The notes under the pieces: generated by a model
What the model saw: only the letters and a program-made list of their open reading frames with translations
What the model was told of the DNA's origin: nothing
Databases searched by the model: none
In this document: positions 1-9,400 of the stretch, in pieces
Numbering within the stretch: the stretch's first letter is position 1
Layout of the letters: the number at the start of each line of letters is the position of its first letter
Source of the DNA: Stephanodiscus triporus
Lineage: Eukaryota; Bacillariophyta; Thalassiosirophyceae; Thalassiosirales; Thalassiosiraceae
Direction of reading: 5' to 3'
DNA: 14,979 bases
Assembly (NCBI GenBank): GCA_036939755.1
Contig: JALLAZ010000473.1
Span: forward strand, 1-14,979
Made by a program: the position numbers and the translations under genes

Positions 1-406
1 CTGTTCATTGTGGTGGAGGGGGTCGTGGTGTGGATGGGGCGGGGCTGCGGCGGCGGTGCACTTGAACCGCTGCAGGTGGTATGAAAGCAGTATGAAAACC
101 GGAGGCCGAAAATTCTGCCTGTGGCCAATGTTTTATACATAGTGGGGAGGAGGAAAGACCAAATTAGGGGTATGAATCCAAATTGGGATACAAAAAAAAT
201 GATGCCTGTGGACAGGCCCTAAAAGTCGGGTCAATTTTGAGGACCCTATCTTGCTACATGGGAACTAATATTTGTCAATCCTGTAGAATTATGGTACGCT
301 TTTTGTTTATGGTGCAATTTTCCCTCTCTCTCTCTCTCTCTCTTCTCTCCACCTCCTATCCCCCACATCTTGCAGCATAAAATATTCCCCTCCACCCTGC
401 TGTCCT
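1..406. other. Unassigned left edge: G-rich start and pyrimidine tract
   Basis: No gene is recognised here. The first 60 bases are G-rich on this strand, with several GGGG runs, followed by a GTATGAAA word repeated within about 20 bases and a short perfect inverted repeat (GCCTGT/ACAGGC at 204-217). From about 318 a long pyrimidine tract leads into the candidate exon described next. Short frames in this stretch have no recognisable protein character. The region could be promoter or 5' leader of the candidate transcript at 407-1714, or the end of a gene lying to the left; neither can be shown. Confidence 0.4.
318..363 (+). repeat. CT microsatellite / pyrimidine tract
   Basis: An almost pure C/T stretch containing about ten consecutive CT units, ending in a C-run. 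It is a simple repeat. It might also work as an initiator-type or GAGA-type promoter element, since candidate exonic sequence starts downstream, but nothing in the sequence proves that. Confidence 0.85.
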
Positions 407-630
407 TTGCCTGCTTTTAGAAGCCAGCACGTCACCTTTTGTCGCTCCTCCCTCCCCCCCCCTCGCTCTCCATCCACCCGCCGCCTGTCGTCTGCTGCCG
501 CGGTCATCCACTGCCCCATGTCGTCTTCCGCTGCTGTCATCCATAGCTGCCGCCATCCATTGCTGCCATCTCCGCTGCCAACCATCATCGTCCGAGTTGC
601 CCATTGTCACCAGGAGCACAAAAAATTCAG

Positions 631-809
631 GTGAGTATTCTATACTCACAACGTGAGGATGGTGCAGAGTGTGGGGCACCGTTTGGAGGATTGCAGCACC
701 AGTCGCCAAGTCTTTGACCACAGACCACCCTGCCCTCAACACAATTGCGGGAATTGCCCCTTTTTTCTCCATCGCATCCCGCATCCTCACACCCTCCATT
801 TCTCCGCAG
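631..809 (+). other. Candidate spliceosomal intron (179 nt)
   Basis: The donor is CAG|GTGAGT and the acceptor is CTCCGCAG, preceded by a C/T-rich stretch, both close to consensus. Removing it joins the frame from 407 to the frame ending at 1179, keeping reading phase (TTC AG|C TAC). The donor sits inside a perfect 8-bp inverted repeat (631-649), so GTGAGTAT also reads on the other strand and strand assignment rests mainly on the acceptor. Confidence 0.45.
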
Positions 810-1200
810 CTACTTGACCGCAGATATTTCCCGCGAAGACAATAACCTGGCCGCCAGATGGCTACTTTGTCGCCAAGGCAAAGATGAAGATAAATATCAG
901 AGTCGCATGGATAACTGCGACTCTCCCAGCACATCCGCCTTGGGTCATCTTCAGGATGCAGGGTTTCAGATTTCCATCAATCATCACGGGGATTGGGTCT
1001 TGAATAAGCACGTCAGCGTCAGCAGCTCACCTTCACCTGACATTGTCACTCCAAGGACTGAGGGTGGCTCTGCCTCCACAAATGCCACTGCCAGCACTAC
1101 CATTGCCCCCCCCCCGTCATTGATATTGATAATGAGAGTATTGCGACTGACATCTGTGATAACCTTGTTGATGGATTGATGGGGAGGGGGGAATCGCAAG

Positions 1201-1221
1201 CTTGCATTTTTTGAATGCAAG
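1201..1221. repeat. Short perfect inverted repeat, 8-bp arms
   Basis: CTTGCATT and AATGCAAG are separated by five bases (TTTTG). The T-rich loop and its place next to the stop at 1212 could make a small stem-loop in RNA, but a role is not evident. Confidence 0.6.
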
Positions 1222-1410
1222 AAAAAAATAATATCCTCTTGGAGCCGCGAGGATTGTACTCGATAAGTACATTGAGTTGCATTCTTATGTTGTCGATATC
1301 ATGGATTAAATGCTTCTCTTTGAGGAGATTAAGTTTCCTGTTACAAAAGAGGACAAGGTGGGTTTTTTTAACGCACTATTTCAGGCCAAGACTATGTCAA
1401 CTGTGGCAGG

Positions 1411-1513
1411 GTGAGATCCTATCATTTTTCTTGTGCCCGTGCCTCTCCACCAATCTCATGTATGAATTCAAGTGTCCCTCTCGTCCTGAACAGCTTAACA
1501 ACTATGGTTGCAG
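1411..1513 (+). other. Candidate spliceosomal intron (103 nt)
   Basis: GTGAGA donor after GGCAGG and a TGGTTGCAG acceptor, 103 nt apart, the same size class as the confirmed PRP8 introns in this window (86-142 nt). Splicing joins a codon GG|A and gives a short C-terminal exon stopping at 1553. The flanking sequence is not identified as a known gene, so support is from splice signals and length only. Confidence 0.35.
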
Positions 1514-1714
1514 ATATGCGACCAATTTTTTTATGAGCTTCATAAAATTGTAGTTTCTTTGCCAATTTTTGCCGCCTCAGCCAGCCAAAGATAACGCCCA
1601 ATAGCTGAGCTCCTTGGCTACAACTTTGCTCTTTCAGATTTCAACGAAGCTTGTCGCATTGATGGGCTGAGTAGAGGATCCGTTTGGGGGTACAAAATTC
1701 TCACGATAAGCTAG

Positions 1715-2738
1715 TAAAACAGTACGATACACACTAGCTAAAAGTTACTTGTGTGTTGTGTTTTTCGTGAGGATGATGACGATGACCATGGCATCCGACG
1801 GGCTGATACGGCGCAAGCACTCGCCCGGTGGTGGCATTTAGGGGCTTTGCTCAAAGCCAGTGAAATGCTCCATTAGGCGTGTGCCTTGTGTTGTATCGCC
1901 CCAGCAGCATGACAATTAAAATCGCCGTCGAAATTGCTCCATTTTTTTACATCTTTGATAATAGAGTTAGAGTAGCTAAAAGTAAATTAATTGCTCCATT
2001 ATTTTATTGACTTAATTGAATCGCTTCAACCGCCCCTTCCCCCAACCCCTTGCCCGCATCGGGTTTGCGCCGGATTGGGTCTAACTGTAAAATCCGCACC
2101 GCTGGAGGCGGCGGAAGCTCACCATGGTGGGTATGTGTTTTTTGTGTTGTGTGTTGTGTTTTAATATTAATTCCTACGTAGAAAATCAAAGTGGCCAGAT
2201 AAGTAGCTACGTAAAAAGTACGATTTCGTTCCCGCCCGAACCAAAATAGTTGTTAAGCTGTTAAGACGCTTCGCCAAGGACTTTAATGCAGAGACCCCTC
2301 CCTCCTCGGGGTTGAAGTCGCTATGATGGGAAAGCATTGTGAGGCGAGGATGCGATCCTTCATGTTTCTGCTCCGCTGCGCCTCAGACCATTGTCTGTAG
2401 ATGGCACTGAAAGGGCCAGGACGCGCGCCCGAATCCCAAAGAAGTCGCTCTAGGTCCGGCCACTTGCCTCCCCCAGCAGAAGATGGAATATGAACCCGGG
2501 TCGTTAGGACGCCCTGAAGAATACAGAGGGCAAGCTCGTCACAAGCACGGGTGACGATTGCTTTGTTGCTCGGCAGCAAGGGCAGCAAAAGAGATGTCTT
2601 GGTGGCCATGGTTCGGGAGTGTGAGTCTGAACTGAGCCTCTAATGGACAAAGTCGCATCAAAAAAGTCAACCCCCAATCCCCCCAGAAAACAATAAACCA
2701 ATAAACAATTCCTCTGTTACCCTTTACGAGGGCGAAAA
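1715..2738. other. Intergenic region with dispersed short repeats and weak frames
   Basis: No convincing gene. It carries repeated words (TAGCTAAAAGT at 1735 and 1973; GTGTGTTGTGTTTT at 1751 and 2149; TGCTCCATT at 1866, 1935 and 1992) and a compact hairpin at 1843-1858. Two minus-strand frames in the same phase are the only coding hints: 2283-2609, 108 codons with a WPDLERLLWDSG segment, and the 3' part of 2004-2189, ending in LQLDPIRRKPDAGKGLG and a stop that overlaps a CAATAAA sequence. They cannot be joined convincingly by splice sites I can see and match no family I know. A 17-codon frame starting with a strong initiation context (ACCATGG at 1785-1791) also occurs. Confidence 0.4.
1843..1858. 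repeat. Compact hairpin, 7-bp arms, 2-base loop
   Basis: GGCTTTG at 1843-1849 pairs perfectly with CAAAGCC at 1852-1858 across a CT loop. It lies in the gene-poor interval and has no U-run that would suggest a terminator. Confidence 0.6.
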
Positions 2739-2770
2739 CTGCGCAAATGTTAAACATTTGCGCAGGTTTC
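2734..2770. promoter_or_regulatory. Long near-perfect hairpin upstream of TNPO3
   Basis: Thirteen-base arms (CTGCGCAAATGTT at 2739-2751 and its exact complement at 2753-2765) flank a single central A. After one mismatch, four more pairs extend the stem (GAAA with TTTC), giving 17 of 18 possible pairs over 37 bases. It sits about 250 bases before the chosen ATG of the import receptor gene, in its promoter or 5' leader. It could be an operator-like palindrome, an mRNA or cruciform structure, or the remnant of a small palindromic element. The far-upstream in-frame ATG (2747) lies inside its left arm. Confidence 0.65.
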
Positions 2771-3016
2771 ATGCTGAAAATCCCGCAAGTTCAGCCCTGC
2801 GCAGATTTTTCTAGATTTGGGGCTGTCCCAGTTTCTGTGCTTTCCTGTCCTTCTGTCCGATACGCAGAACTCGCGCAAGAAAAATCGCCGAAAAAAGCGA
2901 TTGCGGGGTGTTTGATCCCAAAACGAGACAGTCATAGGATTGCGGGGCTAAAGGGGGGGGAAGCCCATCAGCCAACGGGTAAGGGTCAGAAAACCCGTCT
3001 ATCTGTCATCTCGACC

Positions 3017-3045
3017 ATGAGCTCCCATCCTCAGCAACGACAACC

Positions 3046-3079
<34 letters not shown>

Positions 3080-6000
3080 GCGGAGCTTCCCCCCCACAGC
3101 TCGGATCCAGAACAAGAACTTCCGCGCGTGCTGCTTGCGCTGCAGACCGTCTACGCACCCAACGCCTGCACCGGCGGCGGCGGCGGCGGCGGCGGCGACA
3201 ACTTCGACCGACGCGACGTCGCGGATCGGTACCTGACCTCCTTCCAGCGAGCACCGGTGGCATGGATGGTCTGCGATCGTCTCCTCTCGAGCGGCTCGGC
3301 CGTCCTGGGCGATTCGAACGAGGATCCGACCCTCCGGACCCAACGACAGTTCTTCGCGGCCCAGACCCTCCACGCCAAGTGCCTCGGCGACGTGCATCAG
3401 CTGCCGCGCTCGTCCCTGCCGTCCCTGCGCGATTCCCTCCTATCCCACTTCGTGACGCACGCGTCCGACGCGGCGAGGGCGCCGCACGAGGACCGTCCCG
3501 CGAATAGGCCCCTGGTCACCCGCCTCTCCATGGCCATCGCGGCGCTCGCGGTGCACATGGGATGGACGTCGGGACTCGTCGACGTCGCCGAAGGCGTCCT
3601 GGTCCCGAATCCGCAACTCGGGCCGGCGGTGCTGGAGCTGTTCCGCAGCATTCCCGAGGAGGCGGACTCGGGAAGGCTCGTCATGGCGTCGGAGGACGGC
3701 GACGGGGGGGGACTGCGCGCGTATCGCGACATGCTGCGAAAGTCGGCACACGTGGTCTTGGGACTGTGCGAGGGGGCGGTGGCGAGCTCCTCGGCGTCGT
3801 CGAACGGCGGCGGTGGCAGCGACGTCGCCACGACCGAGGCCGTGCTCGGCTGCCTCCAGAGCTGGATACGCATCGTGGACATCGATCCGTCGCTGCTGGA
3901 GCACACGTCTCTCCTGCCGTGGGTGTTCGACCTCCTTGTCGACTCTTCAAACGGGGGGTTCGAGATGGCCGTCGACGTCGTCGTGGAGCTCCTAAGGGCG
4001 TACCCGAGCGATCGGGGGGGAGTGGAGGGACTGATCAGGGCAGTCATACCGCGCGTGATGGCCCTTGGGAGCGATTTCGGCGGCGCGAACGATGCCGGTG
4101 GCAACGGCGGGCCGCCGGCGAGGCCGAGCCCGTTTCAGAAATCGATCCTCGAGGAGGACGAGGATGGGATGAGGGGGTACTGTCGAATATTCACGGAAAT
4201 GTCCGAGTCCTACCTGAGCCTCATCCTGAGCCACGAGGAAATGAACCAGGCGTCTCTCGTCGAGCTCGTGTTGCGTTGCTCCTCCATCCCCGACAACGAG
4301 ATCGCCGGCATAACGCTGCACTTCTGGTATCGCTTCGTCGTGGGACTCGAGGAGCTCGAGCCGTTCGAGTACCGCCAGATCAAGATAGACTCGTTTGCGC
4401 CGCAGCTCACGCGGCTGTTGGACGTGTGCACCCGCCTGCTGCGATATCCCGCGGGCGTGGAGGACCTGAGCCCGGACAGGCTGGACGACATCGAGGGGAT
4501 ACGCGCGTACTTCGCGGACACGATTGAGGATTGCTGTCGTCTCCTGGGCGGTGATGCGGTCCTGCGGGCCATGGGAGATCCGCTCCAGGAGGAATGCCGG
4601 CGGGTGGCGTCGTTGCCGCCCGACAGCCAGCTGGCGGACTGGCACGGGATCGAGGGGTACATGTACGCGATACAGGCGGTGTCCATGTACGTCCCCCCCG
4701 ACGAGACGCGCAATATCCCGTTCGTGATGGGACTCATACCCCAGCTTCCAGGCGACGTTCCGCTGCTGCGGGCTACGGCGTGTCGGATCGTGGGGAAGTA
4801 CGCGTCGTGGCTGGGCATGCAGCCTTCGTACCTGGGGCCGCTGTTGCCTTACCTTGCGCAGGGGCTGTCCATGCCAAAGTGTGCATCCGCCGCGGCCGTC
4901 GCCATTCGTGAGATATGCGAAAGGTGCGACGCACTGGGGGATTCGGTGCTGCAGCTGTACGAAGACATCGTGGCCGCGAGGGAACAGCACAGGAGGTCGT
5001 CGGCGGGGGGGATTGGCGGGGAGGATTTCATCCTCAATCTCAAGAACGAGCTGGAGGTTCTTGAGGGGGTGTGCAAGGCGGTTTCCTGCAAGCTGACGAA
5101 CAACCCCTCGATCATCCATCACTTGGCGCGACCAATAATCGATAATCTCAGGGCAATGGCCTCCCCGGACGCCTATCCCAGTCCGAAGCACATAACCGCC
5201 GAGGTTTGTCGATTGACCACCCTCGTCCAGCACCTGCGCCTGCCCCGGCCGTCGTCGCAGGAGACCGCGGGGACGCTGAATCGATCGAATTTTATCCTCA
5301 GCGTAATGGGGGAGACCTGGCCGATGCTTGACGCCGTCAGTCAGAAGCATCCTCGGGATTTCAACTGCGGGGAGAAGCTGTGTCGACTGCACAAGCACGC
5401 GCTGCGGGAATGCGGTTCGGCCTATTACGCCCCTTTGCTCAAGCCGTTGGTGGAACAGACAATCAAAAACTTTTCGACGTCATTGTCGTCTCCCTATCTG
5501 TATTTGGCGAGCATAATCGTATCCGAATACGGAAGGGATGTAACGCATTCCAATCTGTTGTTCGACATGATGACAAGACTCGCGTCGACGGTCTTCCATG
5601 CCTTACGATCGACGGACGATTTCACGGCTCATCCGGATGTTGTCGAGGAGTTTTTCTTCTTGGCTGGGCGGATGGTCAGTCATTGCCCGTCGCCTCTCGT
5701 GCAAAGCTCGCTTCTCCATTCTCTGCTGCAGTGCGCCGGCATCGGGATGAAATTGCATCACAAGGATGCCAATCGAGGAACGCTCAATTTCTTGGAGAAT
5801 ACCGTCTCTTACAGTCTGAAGTTGCGATCCAGCAGCTCCTTGGATGCGATCGAACAAGCGAATATAGCCTCACTTGAACAGGCCATTGCGGCGGAAGGGC
5901 AACCGCTCGTGATAAATCTCGCGCTTGCACTCTTGGGTGATTTGCCGGCATACCGTCTCGATTCTGGGAGTGGTTCCATTGCGGGGGTGCTGTTTTATCT

Positions 6001-6178
6001 CAACCAGCTTTGTCCTGAACTCTTGATGCAGTGGATCCAGCCACCATTGACGGCAGCGCCCGAGCATGCCAAGAGTGCATTTATGGTGACGCTACACAAC
6101 CGAGTGGCTCGCGAGGAATTCAACTCGTCCGTTCGGAGATTCACGGCAGTGTGTGAGCGTAGTCGTGGACGTAGATAA
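3017..6178 (+). CDS. TNPO3: Transportin-3 / Mtr10-type nuclear import receptor (importin-beta family)
   Basis: A single-exon gene of 1053 aa, longer than human TNPO3 (about 923) or yeast Mtr10 (about 972). Family members are HEAT-repeat karyopherins that bind RanGTP and carry SR-type RNA-binding proteins into the nucleus. The N-terminal segment at about residues 35-150, with LLALQTVYAP, a W-containing LTSFQRAPVAWMVCDRLL block, FFAAQTLHAKC and LPSLRDSLLSHF, matches the family start; IAALAVHMGW follows in the Xpo1-like region. Alpha-helical Leu-rich repeats continue to a C-terminus ending FTAVCERSRGRR. The extra length comes from a Q10 tract (about residues 11-20), a G8 tract (53-60) and Ser/Gly-rich inserts near 257-270 and 357-374. 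The start at 3017 (GACCATGA) is chosen because family homology begins soon after; the frame is open 90 codons further upstream to 2747. Importin-13 is the nearest alternative. The 5' two-thirds is visibly richer in G+C than the 3' end. Confidence 0.92.
3047..3076 (+). repeat. (CAG)10 tract encoding poly-Gln
   Basis: Ten uninterrupted CAG codons in frame near the start of the import receptor, encoding Q10, with further Gln codons just before it. It lies ahead of the first HEAT repeat, so length changes should be tolerated. Confidence 0.95.
3173..3196 (+). repeat. (GGC)8 tract encoding poly-Gly
   Basis: Eight GGC codons in frame encode G8, inserted between the first helix (LLALQTVYAP) and the following helical segment of the import receptor, probably as a flexible loop. 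Confidence 0.95.
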
Positions 6179-6421
6179 TGAAGAGAAAAGTATGATGAAC
6201 CATTATGAGAGGAAGTTACGATTGGTATGGCTAGATACATAAGTTTAAGAATTATCTAATGCTATGACTTAGTATTATGTTGAATATTTATCCCTGAAAT
6301 ATTTAATAATTATGTATTTGAGTAGATTGAACCTAGATTCTTGTAGAACACATTTTCTAATTCATCTTTATAGACAAATACGACACGGTGATTGGATACA
6401 ATAACGAACGACTTCCAAGGT
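6179..6421. other. Convergent AT-rich spacer between TNPO3 and PRP8
   Basis: Only 243 bases separate the two stop codons, so this stretch must hold both 3' untranslated ends and both polyadenylation regions. It is clearly AT-rich compared with either gene. I see no AATAAA on either strand; variants such as AATATT and TATAAA occur. There is no credible frame or RNA gene. The two transcripts may overlap tail to tail. Confidence 0.75.
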
Positions 6422-9400
6422 TTAATCTAGGAAATCCTCAAGATCGGCATCCTCATTGTCGTCGCCTTCTTCCATCTGAACAAATGAAAGGAAATGCTGA
6501 GGCCTGTGACACTCGGCATAAAACCTCTCTGGAGTATCCAACCTCAAGGTGTACTCCATCCCCTTGTTGTGCTTAACGCCCTGGAAATTATAGTTCCATC
6601 CAAGGCCACCTTCCGGCACCATGAAAAATCCCTGGAATCTATCACTGAGGAGCATTTGCACCTTCTCGTAACAGCTAGAAGAATATCCCTGTGCATTCGC
6701 CACACCTCCCGCAATGTTTCTATTCTTCTTTCCCCACTGCAGCCCGGCATCAGTCACTTTGTAGGCAGTCAACGAACATGATCCCTGTGTGAATGATGTG
6801 GTGATGATGATTTCGCTTTGACCAGACCAAGCCTTCTTGCTGTCCTCGATGATGCCGGCATGCATGAGTACATCTGGAGCAGGTAGAACCTGAACTCCAT
6901 TCTGAATCAGCTCATGAGGCTGCGTGTGGACCCAACCAAGAGGTTCCAGCTCATCTAGTAGCTCATGATTGGGCAATGCCTTAGGAAGTGTCACCGATTG
7001 GTGACTGGTTACGAGAGAGAGCATAACATTTTAAAGAGTGAGAGACGATCACATATGATTCGATAATGGAGAACAGTCGAATTGCGAGGCAACGAATAAA
7101 CTCACTTTCCAACTTGAGGCACCAACACAATGCACCTAACCTCCCTGACTTGATCATTATCAGGAGGAGTGATTCCATATAGATAACCGGCCACCTGAGT
7201 ACGCAAGTCTGCGATGGTAATGAAAGTGCTGAGAATGTTCTTCGGAAGAACATAGGTCAGGCCTTCCTCGGATATATCTTCCGAGGAGACATAAATGTGC
7301 TTGGTACGGAGGTGGAGGTTCGTTGCACTAATAGCACGAACCCTCCAATCAGTCTTGCTGTGGAATGTAGCTGCCTCATATTGCGTAGTTGTTGTCACGA
7401 CGATCTGCTCCCCATGCACATTGGTAGTCTTGGTGGTAGTTGCCGTCATCTGTGATTGCTCCCTGGCCTGGGCTTCAATCTCGGCCACTTGTTGGCGCTG
7501 CAAAGAAGGAGGAGAGATTTCCATGCCAAGAATAATGTCGCGGATCTCGCTCTGCGTCAAACTTGATACGTTGACATTGTTCTTTTTTCCGTAGTCTGCG
7601 AGAATGAGGTCCTTCAGCGCAACTTCAACTTTGATCCACTGCTCATCAGTGAGTGTCGGCCAAACGTGGTGGGGCTCCGTGATTACACTATTGTCAGGGC
7701 GCAAGATTATTTTCACCTTATCCACATTAACATGAAGACCACGAAGGATCAAGATCAATCGGGAAAAGGCCGTGTATGAGGAAATAGTTTTGAGCCAGTC
7801 ATCAAAAATGTTGAAGAGCACCATCTGGGGCTCAGTCGCACGGAGGATCAAATCTCCAAACTTTTCCACCTTGAGAGCCGCCTGGAATGGGAGTTGAAGT
7901 TCAGACCCTTTGAGAACAATATTGGGGAAATCCAAGCAATGCACTTCAAGCGGATCAAGCATGCCTTTCCTTGTCACGATGATCTGTTTTGGCTGCTCTT
8001 CAATGGGAAGAGATCGAATGAGAGCCGCGACTTCTTCTGCCGTTTTCCATTTGGCCAACTGTGAGAGTCGTTTCTGGCCTGCCCAGACACTGGTGTGGAT
8101 AATCTTCAAGAACAGCTGTCCCGTGCGAGGATTGAATATAAAAATTGCACCATTGATTGGCTTTGTAGTCAAGTTACCTTCAAATGTCTTGTGAATAGTC
8201 ACGCGATACACATTAGTATCGTCAACAAACCAAATCACTTGGTTGCTAAAGAGTTCGCCATAGTTCTGGGAGCTAAGATAAGGCTCCGTAGGCTCACTAG
8301 AATACAGCTGAAGACCCTTACGAATACGCTCACGAAGAACATACAAGGCTGGATTGGCCTTGATGATCTTGGCCATAGCTTGCTGTAACAGCGGCTTGCC
8401 TCCTGGGATGTAATTACCGAAGCCACTGTACAGAGAGTAAGCCAGATCGATGGCAATCAAGCAGCCAGTTGGAGAAGGATATATACTCATGTTGTCAGTT
8501 GTGTAGTCGAGAAACTTTGCCCTCGAGTAACGCTCAATGTCATGTGAATCAAAGTCTCCCCATCTGAGTTGAATATCGAGCCAATACTTGTTCGAGGTAT
8601 TTCCATCATCATAGTTGTCCTTGGTATCGTGAAGCAAACTGGGCTTAGACACAGGCCATTTGTAAGCGGCAAACAAGACCAAGTCAGCACAGCTGCTGTT
8701 CATCTTATATGATTTACGTGGGTGGATTGTCTCCTTCTGCACACTCTCAATCTCTAGGGCATCCAGCTCTTGGTCAAACACTTGCACAATATCCATGGTG
8801 ATGGATTCATGAATCTTTTGCCACAAATGTGCTCTGGTGTGAGGACATTATATGGGAATAAACGTGGTTAAAACAAAATGGACGTATCAAGATGATTAGA
8901 CGAAGCAGCAGAGGCTCACCTGAATATTTGTATCAGAGATATCTTGAGGGTTGGTATTTTACCATGCATGAAGATTCCAGTTAGATCAAGCTGGACTTGG
9001 AACCCGACGTAGACGTTGGCACGGTTGATCGTCGGCGACCACCACAATGTGAAACGACGGTTGGGAATCTGAGTCAAACCAGACCGCTGGGCATTGGTCA
9101 GCTTCTTGAACTTCATACTCTCTTCAAAACCAGAAGCTTTCTCCCAGAAGAGACCCTCCCAGGTGGGGAAATAAGTTCCCTTGAAAAGTGTATGTTCTAG
9201 AATACCCTCCACTCCACCCAAAGCCTGGATCATGTCAGTGCGGTAGGCATTGAGATTCCACAATTTTCCGTCATGGCGTTGATGAGTCCACCAGAAGGGG
9301 TTCACACGAAGCACTTGATACTGCTTAAAGATAGTCCTGACACGCCAACCTCTGTCATAAGCAAGAGTGTGTCGATCCTTACTGAATAGGGTGTTGATGC

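Larger units (their letters stand above)
407..1714 (+). pseudogene. Possible broken multi-exon gene of unknown function
   Basis: I do not recognise this protein. A frame from the ATG at 407 reaches 630, where GTGAGT begins a candidate intron. Its acceptor at 808-809 follows a good pyrimidine tract, and splicing restores one frame (phase 2) running on to 1115. That exon is Ser/Thr-rich with protein-like composition. At a C10 run (1106-1115) the frame is lost: the neighbouring frame continues with a plausible acidic stretch (VIDIDNESIATDICDNLVDG) to a stop at 1212. A third frame from about 1244 reads well (RIVLDKYIELHSYVVDIMD, stop at 1307, then MLLFEEIKFPVTKEDKVGF) to a second candidate donor at 1411. 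Beyond 1514, frames again look protein-like but carry stops, ending at 1553 or 1714. Changing frames plus internal stops suggest a decayed gene. Missed introns, a homopolymer sequencing error or noncoding transcript are alternatives. An overlapping 192-codon antisense frame adds doubt. Confidence 0.3.

Noticed and set aside
1..60. Possible G-quadruplex or end of a Gly-rich coding exon
   Set aside because: The four-run spacing is poor for a stable quadruplex, and the frame closes quickly with no recognisable protein.
356..934. A 192-codon minus-strand frame overlapping the candidate spliced region
   Set aside because: The C-terminal half is low-complexity Gly/Arg/Asp sequence from the reversed pyrimidine-rich DNA and no family is recognised. 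It competes with the plus-strand model but has weaker splice support.
2480..2510. A GAACCCGGGTC word resembling a tRNA arm
   Set aside because: No matching acceptor, D or anticodon stems can be placed around it.
3047..3196. Tandem triplets as a possible CRISPR or satellite array
   Set aside because: The units are in-frame single codons with no spacers, so they are coding microsatellites.
3992..5398. A 468-codon open frame antisense to the import receptor, and several other 150-320 codon frames overlapping TNPO3 on both strands
   Set aside because: They overlap a gene with clear family homology, are Arg/Pro-rich as expected from GC-rich codons read out of frame, and match no domain I know.
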